The notes under the pieces were generated by a model. The model was given only the letters and a program-made list of their open reading frames with translations, was not told the DNA's origin and ran no database searches. This document shows, in pieces, positions 22,801 through 29,282 of a stretch of DNA of 33,987 nucleotides. A program made the translations under genes and the position numbers. Source of the stretch: Pirellulaceae bacterium (GTDB taxonomy: Bacteria > Planctomycetota > Planctomycetia > Pirellulales > Pirellulaceae); assembly GCA_025459145.1 (NCBI GenBank), contig JALORD010000004.1:1-33987 (forward strand), given 5' to 3'. The first letter of the stretch is position 1, and each line of letters starts with the position of its first letter.

Positions 22801-25006
22801 GGACGCGGGGGCCGATCCCACGAGCAAGGACGACGACAAGACGTTCGACCCGGCTGACGACATCGCAATGTATCTCCTGTCGGCCTCTTCGAAGTCCGAC
22901 TGGCAGCCAGTGCCAGAGGCCGCCTCCGCCAGCCAGCCGCTCGATGCCGAAGGACGCGAAGCGCTCCGGTCGCTGATGCTGGAAAACCTGAATGAAGCAT
23001 TCTTCAAAGATGCCGCCGCGGACTATCTCGAAAACGGTATCCCGCCGGAAATGGAAGGCGAACTCAAGGGGGCCGAGAAGGACCTGATCGTCGATCCGGC
23101 CAATCGGCCTTCCGACGCCGAAAGGGAACTTATCCAGCTCCGCTACATCGGTCGCAAGACCATTGCCAAGTACGGCTGCTACGGCTGCCACGACATCCCC
23201 GGTTTTGAGGATGCCAAACCAATCGGCACGGGTCTGGCCGATTGGGGCCGCAAGGATCCCTCGCGGCTGGCGTTCGAGCACATCACGCACTACGTCGATG
23301 GCCACGGCCACGGCGGTGCAGCCGCCCACGGCTCGACGGCCGATCCGAATCACACGGGGCCCGGCGAAACAGCCTCCGAAACTCCTGAACAGGAGATGGT
23401 CGGGCAAGAAGACACGACCGTTCAAGAGACGAAGGACTACTTCCTCGAGCAACTCCACTCGGGCAACCGCATCGGCTTTATCTACCAGAAGCTGAAGGAG
23501 CCCCGGAGCTACGACTACGACAAGACAAAGAACAAACGCTACAACGAGCGGCTGCGCATGCCGCAGTTCCCCTTCTCGCTCGACGAGCGGGAAGCGGTGA
23601 TCACGTTCGTACTAGGCCTCGTGGCCGATCCGCCGCGCGAAAAGTACGTCTTCACGCCCGATGCCCGGGGCGAAGCCCTGATCCAGGGACGCAAGGTCCT
23701 CGAAAAGTACAACTGCGGCGGCTGCCACATCCTGGAGCTGGAAAAGTGGCAGATCAGCTATCCGCCGGAGACCTACGGCCCGCAGAATCCGCAGCCGATC
23801 TTCCCGTTCATGGCGGTGAACACCAACCCGCAAGACTTGGCCGAACAGGCCCAGCCAGACTATCGCAATTTGTTGCATAGCCACCTGGCCGGTCTGCCGA
23901 AGCTTGCCAAGAACGATGGCCTGCCCGACGTGGCCGACCTCGATGGCCTGTCGCTCGACCCTGAATCGGAATACCCGCTCGACGAGATCAGCCTCGCGAT
24001 CGATCTCTGGAAGCCGACGATCATCGATGGCAGCGAATACCTCACGGGTCAAACCGCCGTGTCGACGCCCGTCACCCGGCTGCAGTCGCGCGAGCCGGCC
24101 TGGGGGGGCCTGTTGACCAAGTACTTGCTGCCCGAAGTGACGAAGATCGAGCGGCGGAGCAATCCCAATGCCTCGGGCTCCGAAGCCTACGGCTGGTTGC
24201 CGCCACCCTTAATCGGCGAGGGGGAGAAAGTGCAGGCCGCCTGGCTGCACGACTTCCTGCTGGAGCCCTATCCGATTCGTCCGGCAGCCTTTTTGCGGAT
24301 GCCGAAGTTCAACATGACCAGTGACGAGGCGACGAAGCTCGTTAATTACTTCGCCGCCGTGGACAACGCCGAGTTTCCGTTCCAGCTCAGTCAGCAGCGG
24401 CTGTCGGGAGAGTTGGAAGCTCAGGCGAAGGCCTATGGCCGCAACCTGGACGAAGCGGGCGTCGCCGCCCCCGAAGGGGCCAGCGGAAACTGGGCCGATC
24501 AACCGACCGAGGCGCTCGTCGCACGGCGTTTCGAAGACGCTCTGAAAATCGTCGTGGATGGCAACTACTGCGTGAAGTGCCACCTCGTCTCGGATTTTGA
24601 GCCGACCGGCAGCAACCGCGGCAAGGCCCCCAACCTTTCCGATGTCTACCGGCGGCTGCGGCCCGAGTACACGCGCCGCTGGATTGCTCAGCCCAACGCG
24701 ATCCTGCCTTACACGTCGATGCCCGTGAATATCAAGTTTGATCCGGCGGCTCCGCACCTGGGAGGCGTCAGTCAGGACTTGTATCACGGCACGAGCATCG
24801 AGCAGGTGGACGGGCTGGTCGATTTGCTGATGAATTTCGATACATTCACGCGCGAGAGCCGCCGCATTGCCGACCTGGTGAAGCCCGCGACTGTTCCTGC
24901 GGACGGCACCGTTCCTGCGGATGGCACTGCACCGGCGGACGGGACAGCACCGGCTGACGCAACGCCTCCCGCTGCGGCGGCTACTTCCGAAGCTGGAGTT
25001 CGCTGA
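19850..25006 (+). CDS. Giant membrane-anchored octaheme cytochrome c with a PDZ-like domain
   Basis: 1718-aa protein with eight CXXCH heme sites, at C360, C560, C615, C651, C913, C1110, C1289 and C1574. One N-terminal helix (about 14-34) anchors it; the rest should be periplasmic. Residues about 60-330 are Ala/Glu/Lys-rich and probably coiled coil. Between hemes 1 and 2 (about 425-535) is a PDZ-like fold: VTVSLVQPRSPAARA, then GLMVGDVIEGFNG and GTPFTVTVRRG. The last five hemes are each followed by a W/F-x-P...MP element (Met822, 975, 1237, 1484, 1624), as in class I cytochromes c. A His-rich loop lies at about 1144-1165 and a PADGT repeat at the C-terminus. Position after cytochrome b suggests it replaces cytochrome c1. 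The ATG at 19850 has GGAG 8 nt upstream. Confidence 0.93.
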   Translation: MPATESTWRDTTLLHRIFAITGVVLTISTIWMFYKDHARSWKVIQPTAVSVDLKMNAWRQEQFETTEAVLDHERLSHAVSAAKAQPLDPALLAEFKRLMEEDAADRKTSVDTTWIDTEAKKLAPLAEKAAELRAAADAAQKASDEKPDDNDLFVAANKAQAEALAAEQKAGAVRDAFLKKLRDVVRDAKIREDKVLGERKFKSANIDKAKADLDIAIRDDLGAAELARRQKIVDELVQGKSPDDSYSFNALTARYQEYSTFRLALDKLLKQMTAEVDAAEKAYADSLAGLDRLKTQYRQQRETYFANPFDTPFPWFFGKKILTLPILDAFNSPRRIDNLWSDGLEQTYGSFGTVRRFDRCTTCHQSMQKSLPGSPTDPAYVGQREITLQITPPTPEEAPQPRKDAQGNPLPLTLEDWLGIRLADEGLLKYDDVTVSLVQPRSPAARAAIVTDEGQQQMLGQELRQRVAQAASDPASTVAAFPTAPGLMVGDVIEGFNGSQLSGGDRGPARVGAFLLLLAQKGTPFTVTVRRGLPNPFTSHPRLDLFVSDSSPHPMQTFACTVCHEGQGSATDFKWASHAPNTPGDAAKWRDEHGWFDNHHWIFPMFPARFSESSCLKCHHDVVDLEPSEKFASAPAPKVTHGYQLIRKYGCFGCHEVNGYDGPDRRIGPDMRLEPNYFASAQALLPLLPEREAYFTKLKAEAPEDEQAKVGTHLETIRTVASLAQRLAAQPELDDVRHRLAELLEIDARIAAANQEKPADQHAWTSFDARIHAMAGWFKDQETPGTERKSGPSLRYISEKVDRTFLYDWLHDPTNFRQTTRMPKFFGLWDHLKDSEGKMTDHLAPELEPIEIRGTLEFLLAQSEAQFEKASTSPDVPKLVQLYEPLAREPGISPWTDEEKIARGKEQFQVRGCLACHTHQDFPDVSKYRAKDEIVQGPDLSGIADKFSAERNPQGPDWLYSWIKEPTRYHARTVMPNLFLGPEVDAGADPTSKDDDKTFDPADDIAMYLLSASSKSDWQPVPEAASASQPLDAEGREALRSLMLENLNEAFFKDAAADYLENGIPPEMEGELKGAEKDLIVDPANRPSDAERELIQLRYIGRKTIAKYGCYGCHDIPGFEDAKPIGTGLADWGRKDPSRLAFEHITHYVDGHGHGGAAAHGSTADPNHTGPGETASETPEQEMVGQEDTTVQETKDYFLEQLHSGNRIGFIYQKLKEPRSYDYDKTKNKRYNERLRMPQFPFSLDEREAVITFVLGLVADPPREKYVFTPDARGEALIQGRKVLEKYNCGGCHILELEKWQISYPPETYGPQNPQPIFPFMAVNTNPQDLAEQAQPDYRNLLHSHLAGLPKLAKNDGLPDVADLDGLSLDPESEYPLDEISLAIDLWKPTIIDGSEYLTGQTAVSTPVTRLQSREPAWGGLLTKYLLPEVTKIERRSNPNASGSEAYGWLPPPLIGEGEKVQAAWLHDFLLEPYPIRPAAFLRMPKFNMTSDEATKLVNYFAAVDNAEFPFQLSQQRLSGELEAQAKAYGRNLDEAGVAAPEGASGNWADQPTEALVARRFEDALKIVVDGNYCVKCHLVSDFEPTGSNRGKAPNLSDVYRRLRPEYTRRWIAQPNAILPYTSMPVNIKFDPAAPHLGGVSQDLYHGTSIEQVDGLVDLLMNFDTFTRESRRIADLVKPATVPADGTVPADGTAPADGTAPADATPPAAAATSEAGVR
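24890..24961 (+). repeat. Four 18-bp tandem repeats encoding PADGT units
   Basis: Four in-frame 18-bp copies at the 3' end of the octaheme gene encode TVPADG, TVPADG, TAPADG and TAPADA, followed by a Pro/Ala tail. Copies differ at several third positions. This is a flexible low-complexity C-terminus, likely variable in copy number. Confidence 0.85.
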
Positions 25007-25205
25007 ATGATGTGGCTTCAAATTCCGTTGGATCTACCAAGTCCGGTCGTGGTTCATCCTGGCCGGGACGCCTATGATAATAGGGTGGTCGCGCATCCTG
25101 CCTGTCGAGATACGAACGGTGCGACCGTGGTTCGATCTCTCCCACCTAGCGGCCGCGGCATGAAGTTAAGTCAGGGCGGCGGCCCGAAATCGAGGAGTTG
25201 CTGAT

Positions 25206-26003
25206 ATGTATCACCGTTTGACGTTAATCGGTTGCGCGGCCGTCGCCGCCCTGGTATTTGGCGGAGCCGCCAGCGCAATGGCCCAGCAGTGGGGCGACCT
25301 GGAGATGGACTTCGTCCTCGGGGACGCCTTCAAGGCCGAAAAGATCGTTCCGGACAAGGACGTAGCCTTTTGCGGCAAGCACCCCTTGTTCCGCGAGAAC
25401 GTGGTGGTCGACCCGGCGACGAAGGGAGTAAAGAACGTCGCGGTCTACCTGCTTGCCACTCCTGGCAAGAAGGTAGCCGTGCATCCGGACTACGAGAAGA
25501 CTGCCAAGGACGAAGTGCTGCTCGACAATAAGGACTGCCGTTATGAGCCGCACGTGCTCGCCCTGCGGACGAGCAACACGCTGGTCCTGGGGAATTCCGA
25601 CCCGATCGGCCACAACATGAAGGCCGAGTTTTTCAATAACCCGCCATTCAACGATCTGATTCCGGCCGGGGGGAAAGTGAAGAAGACGCTCAAGGCGGCG
25701 GAGTCGGCGTTCGTGCCGGTGCAGTGCAGCATTCACGGTTGGATGGGCTCGTATGTCCTGATTAAGGACGATCCGTACGTCGGCATCTCCGATGAGAAGG
25801 GGCACTTGGTCATCAAGAACTTGCCCGTTGGCGAACACACATTCATCGTCTGGCAGGAAAACACGGGATATATCTCGAAGCCTGTGAAGGTGAATGGCAA
25901 GGCGACCACCTGGGCCCGCGGCCGGATGAAGGTCACGATCAAGCCGGGCGCAAACAAGATCGGCAAGGTCGAATTGACCCCCGAAGCGCTGAAGCTGAAG
26001 TAA
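25206..26003 (+). CDS. Secreted cupredoxin-like protein (CX2HX2M)
   Basis: 265-aa exported protein; signal peptide ending near MAQQ (residue ~27). It resembles the plastocyanin/methylamine-utilisation-like family with a beta-sandwich fold. A full set of type 1 copper ligands can be proposed: H136 in SDPIGHNM, and C174, H177 and M180 in QCSIHGWMGSYV. C56 and C111 (KDCRYEPHV) could form a disulfide. The C-terminal part (about 188-262: DPYVGISDEKGHLVIKNLPV, then FIVWQE) looks like a carboxypeptidase-regulatory/transthyretin-like beta domain. Its position between the octaheme cytochrome and the oxidase genes suggests periplasmic electron transfer or copper handling; copper binding is inferred. 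The ATG has a GAGGAG about 8 nt upstream. The 199-bp gap before it shows nothing definite. Confidence 0.85.
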   Translation: MYHRLTLIGCAAVAALVFGGAASAMAQQWGDLEMDFVLGDAFKAEKIVPDKDVAFCGKHPLFRENVVVDPATKGVKNVAVYLLATPGKKVAVHPDYEKTAKDEVLLDNKDCRYEPHVLALRTSNTLVLGNSDPIGHNMKAEFFNNPPFNDLIPAGGKVKKTLKAAESAFVPVQCSIHGWMGSYVLIKDDPYVGISDEKGHLVIKNLPVGEHTFIVWQENTGYISKPVKVNGKATTWARGRMKVTIKPGANKIGKVELTPEALKLK

Positions 26004-26028
26004 ATCCATCGGGAAATGAAGGTTCCAC

Positions 26029-26057
26029 GTTTGCCGGGCACAGAACGTCCGGCAAAC
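26029..26057. repeat. Inverted repeat between the two cupredoxin-like genes
   Basis: GTTTGCCGG (26029-26037) pairs with CCGGCAAAC (26049-26057), a 9-bp perfect stem with an 11-nt loop. No T-tract follows, so it is more likely an mRNA-stability or processing structure than a terminator. Confidence 0.55.
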
Positions 26058-26080
26058 TGACTCGAAGGGCGTTAACCGTG

Positions 26081-26989
26081 ATGCGAGCAGTTATCACCTT
26101 GTCGGCCGCGGCGATTGTGGTCAGTCTCACCGGCTGCCCGCGTCCGCTGACGGCGCCGGCCCGCGTCACGGAAACCAATGTCGTGGCGCTCAGGAAAGCG
26201 TTTGGCGGCGATCAGACGGCGGCCGGACCCGCAAAGGCCGCGCCTGAGCCGACCGGCTGGGCAACGTTCAAAGGAGTGGTGAAGCTCAACGGCACGCCTC
26301 CTGCGCCGACTACGCTGACGGTCACCTCGGACCATGCCGTCTGCGCCCCGGGAGGCCGGCCGGTTTATGCCAACGATCTGGTTGTCGGAGCGGACGGAGG
26401 GATCAAGAACGTCGTGGTGTATCTGACGACGAAATATCCCGAAGGCGATCCCGCGTGGGAGCATCCCGACGTTGTCGCCGCCGCCGACGCGCCGCAACCG
26501 TTTGATCAGAAGGAATGTGTCTTTTTGACGCGGGTCTTCACGATGCGTTCGACCGCGGTGCTGACGATCCTGAACAGCGATCCGGTGGGGCACAATACGA
26601 ACATTTCCGGCGGTGGTGGGGCCGCCCCGTTCAACGGCACGATTCCGTCGGGAGGACGCGCGACTTATACCCCGGGGGGCGAGTCGTCTGAACCGTTCGG
26701 CGTCTCTTGCAGCATTCATCCGTGGATGGCGGCCTATGGCATCGTACGGAAAAGTCCGTATTTTGCCGTGACGGACGAGAACGGGCAGTTTGAGCTGAAG
26801 AATGTGCCCGCCGGAGTGCCGCTCGAGTTCCGGATTTGGCAGGAGAAGTCGCGTTTCCTCGGGGAAGCAGAGATTACGGGGGGGGCTTTCGACAAGTTCA
26901 ACAAGGGCCGGCTGAATCTTCAGTTAGATCCGGATGAAACACGGGAACTTGTATTCGTGGCTCCCGCCAAACTGTTTGGCGGCAATTAG
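26081..26989 (+). CDS. Lipoprotein cupredoxin-like paralogue (CX2HX2M)
   Basis: 302-aa lipoprotein; lipobox VSLTGC with lipidated C19. Homologous in layout to the preceding protein: H171 in SDPVGHNT and C210, H213 and M216 in SCSIHPWMAAYG supply candidate type 1 copper ligands, C88 and C146 match the paralogue's two extra Cys, and the C-terminal domain has SPYFAVTDENGQFELKNVPA and FRIWQE. It differs by a ~45-residue Ala/Pro linker after the lipid anchor and a GGGGAAPFNG loop. The pair probably arose by duplication, one copy secreted and one membrane-tethered. The ATG at 26081 is preceded in frame by a GTG at 26078; AAGGG lies 11 nt upstream. Function in the respiratory cluster is inferred from position only. 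Confidence 0.85.
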   Translation: MRAVITLSAAAIVVSLTGCPRPLTAPARVTETNVVALRKAFGGDQTAAGPAKAAPEPTGWATFKGVVKLNGTPPAPTTLTVTSDHAVCAPGGRPVYANDLVVGADGGIKNVVVYLTTKYPEGDPAWEHPDVVAAADAPQPFDQKECVFLTRVFTMRSTAVLTILNSDPVGHNTNISGGGGAAPFNGTIPSGGRATYTPGGESSEPFGVSCSIHPWMAAYGIVRKSPYFAVTDENGQFELKNVPAGVPLEFRIWQEKSRFLGEAEITGGAFDKFNKGRLNLQLDPDETRELVFVAPAKLFGGN

Positions 26990-27091
26990 TCAGACTCGCC
27001 GCGTGCGGCTGGTACGCTCGGGCTGGGAAAACTGGTGATCGACAGTCGCGCCGATAATTACTCGTCGCGTACGATAAAGGTCAAGTTGGTT

Positions 27092-28363
27092 ATGAATCGC
27101 TCGCTGCTCATATTGCTGGCTGCTACTGCGGGGGGAGTTGCCCTGGCGGGCTGCGGATCTCCCGCGGCGGAATATCGCCGCTACGAGACATTCGCCCACA
27201 AGGCGGCGCAGGATGCCGGAATCGAGAAATTGAAAGCGTCGCAGCTCAGCGAAGTCGACGACCTCCTGGCGGCGTTTTATGGAACACCCGACGAGCCGGC
27301 AATTCCGGCTGTCGAAGATGCGGACATTGCGAGTGTCTTGAGTCTCCCGCTGTTGCAGATGGCGGCCGGACCAGTCGGAAGCGATGAACAAGGACGCCCG
27401 CGGGGGCTGTACCGGGAACACTGTGCGCATTGCCATGGGATTACGGGGGACGGAAATGGTCCGACCGCGGCCTTCTTGAATCCCTATCCACGCGACTATC
27501 GTCCGGGGAAGTTCAAATTCAAGTCGACGCCGGTGGGCGGCAAGCCGACGCACGCCGACCTCAAAAAAGTGCTGCTCGAAGGGGTCGCCGGCACAGCGAT
27601 GCCCTCGTTCAAATTGCTGACCGACATCGAAGTCGAGGCCCTGACGCAGTACGTGATCTACCTTTCGCTGCGGGGTGAGACCGAGCGGGAACTGATTCGC
27701 ATGCAGGCGGAACTCGATCTCGACTCGGAGCCCAACGCACGGCTGGTGAACATCGTCACCGAAAACGCCACTGATGAAGAGAGACAACTGCAGCAGGAAC
27801 AAATGGCGGCAGTCAAAGAAAAGATCGCCACGGTGGTCAACAAGTGGACGGGAGCGATGGACGCTTCGGTCGAGATTCCACCCCGTCCGGAGATGACCCC
27901 CGAGGAACTGGTCGAATCGCGCAAGCTCGGGCGCACGCTGTTCTACGGATCGATTGCCAACTGCGTGAAGTGCCACGGCGATTCGGCCCTGGGGGACGGC
28001 CAACTCACCGACTATGACGACTGGACGAAGGAGTTTATCGGCGAAGGGAAGGACCCCGAGGTGGTCGCACAGTATGTAGCCCTGGGACTGCCGGAGCCGC
28101 GCAACATTCGTCCCCGCAATTTGCGCATGGGGATTTACCGCGGCGGCATGCGGCCGATCGATATTTACTGGCGCATCCGCAACGGCATCGAAGGGACGCC
28201 GATGCCTGCCGCCACGATGAAACCCGACGGCGATCCAAATGCCAAAGGCCTCACCCCCGACGATATTTGGCATATTGTCAATTACATCGAATCGCTCCCT
28301 TACGAATCGATCAGCAATCCGAACGATGCGGCCGAGCGGGCCCTGGAGCGGATGCGCATGTAA
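27092..28363 (+). CDS. Diheme cytochrome c lipoprotein
   Basis: 423-aa lipoprotein with lipobox VALAGC (C21). Two class I cytochrome c domains: heme 1 at C111-H115 (REHCAHCHGITGDGNGP) with axial Met candidate in GTAMPSF, and heme 2 at C291-H295 (IANCVKCHGDSALGDG) with GTPMPAA. The region between hemes (about 210-265) is charged and helical (DEERQLQQEQMAAVKEKIA). Each domain ends with a typical helix, EALTQYVIYLSL and DIWHIVNYIESL. Sitting directly upstream of coxB, which has no fused heme domain, it is a good candidate for the immediate electron donor to the oxidase CuA site; this is inference. The ATG at 27092 was chosen for the lipoprotein signal; AAAGG lies about 11 nt upstream. The frame opens at 27035. 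Confidence 0.92.
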   Translation: MNRSLLILLAATAGGVALAGCGSPAAEYRRYETFAHKAAQDAGIEKLKASQLSEVDDLLAAFYGTPDEPAIPAVEDADIASVLSLPLLQMAAGPVGSDEQGRPRGLYREHCAHCHGITGDGNGPTAAFLNPYPRDYRPGKFKFKSTPVGGKPTHADLKKVLLEGVAGTAMPSFKLLTDIEVEALTQYVIYLSLRGETERELIRMQAELDLDSEPNARLVNIVTENATDEERQLQQEQMAAVKEKIATVVNKWTGAMDASVEIPPRPEMTPEELVESRKLGRTLFYGSIANCVKCHGDSALGDGQLTDYDDWTKEFIGEGKDPEVVAQYVALGLPEPRNIRPRNLRMGIYRGGMRPIDIYWRIRNGIEGTPMPAATMKPDGDPNAKGLTPDDIWHIVNYIESLPYESISNPNDAAERALERMRM

Positions 28364-28472
28364 CGCGTGGGAGCGAAACATTGTTCGCTGCACACCAGCC
28401 TGGACCTAGTGCGAGTTAAGCGGCAGATATTCCCAGACCGGCGCGTCCCGGTTGACCGAGAGGAGCCCGACA

Positions 28473-29282
28473 GTGGGTCGTTTTTGGAGCATCCTGTTTT
28501 TGCTGGTTCCCATTCTGGGAGTCGGCGTCTTCGTCTGGGCGATGGCCGGCCTGTGGCCCATGGCCGGACACTGGCTCCCCGAAAACGTAAACGATCATGG
28601 ACACGTGATCGACAACCTGTTCATGTTCATCCTCATCCTGACGGGGGTGATCTTCATCGGCACGGGGATAGCGCTGTTTTGGTTTCTCTGGAAGTACGAC
28701 AGCGCGAACAATGCCGCCCCCGTGGCCTTCACGCACGGGAGCCACACGCTGGAAGTGGTTTGGTCAATCATTCCTGCCGCGGCGCTGGTCTTCATCGCCA
28801 TTTACCAGATGAACGCCTGGGCCGATGCCAAGATGCGGCGGCCGACGCTGGCCGATGGACGCGTAAAGCCAGAAATCGCCGAAGTGACCGGCCGGCAGTT
28901 CGAATGGCGGATTCGCTATGCCGGCAAAGACGGCATCGTCGGCACCGAGGATGACGTGCAGGTCGTCAACGACTTGCACCTGCCGGTTGATGAAGAGATC
29001 GTTCTGAAGATCAAGAGTCAGGACGTGCTCCACAGCTTTTTCCTCCCCAACCTGCGCATCAAGCAGGATGTGGTGCCGGGAATGAAGCAGTTCGTCTGGT
29101 TCCGGGCGAACAAGACGGGAGTCTACGACATCGTCTGTGCGGAACTCTGCGGTTGGGGACACTACAAGATGCGCGGCCGGATCACGCTGGAAAGCCGCGA
29201 GGATTTCGATCGCTGGCTCGCGAAGGCCTACGACGAGCAGAATCAGGCTCAGTACACGCCGGCGACAGGAGAAGCAGAATGA
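28473..29282 (+). CDS. coxB: Cytochrome c oxidase subunit II
   Basis: 269-aa subunit that receives electrons at the binuclear CuA centre and passes them to subunit I. Two transmembrane helices near the N-terminus (about 5-25 and 48-72, the second followed by the usual THGSHTLEVVWSIIPA segment), then a periplasmic cupredoxin domain. CuA ligands: C222, C226, H230 and M233 in CAELCGWGHYKM, plus the His in DVLHSFFLPNLR. No cytochrome c domain is attached, unlike caa3 enzymes. I chose the GTG at 28473 because AGGAG lies 7 nt upstream; a TTG at 28452 is less likely. The stop overlaps the coxA start (ATGA). Confidence 0.96.
   Translation: MGRFWSILFLLVPILGVGVFVWAMAGLWPMAGHWLPENVNDHGHVIDNLFMFILILTGVIFIGTGIALFWFLWKYDSANNAAPVAFTHGSHTLEVVWSIIPAAALVFIAIYQMNAWADAKMRRPTLADGRVKPEIAEVTGRQFEWRIRYAGKDGIVGTEDDVQVVNDLHLPVDEEIVLKIKSQDVLHSFFLPNLRIKQDVVPGMKQFVWFRANKTGVYDIVCAELCGWGHYKMRGRITLESREDFDRWLAKAYDEQNQAQYTPATGEAE

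Noticed and set aside
22016-23458. A 480-codon open frame on the minus strand
   Set aside because: Antisense to the heme-binding part of the octaheme gene; rich in Arg/Val as expected for a shadow frame.
25007-25205. A 65-codon open frame and a TATGAT element between the octaheme and cupredoxin genes
   Set aside because: The frame has no recognisable protein and the TATGAT lacks a -35 partner, so neither is reported as a feature.
26990-28393. A 467-codon minus-strand open frame
   Set aside because: Antisense to the diheme cytochrome, whose two CXXCH motifs and lipobox support the plus strand.
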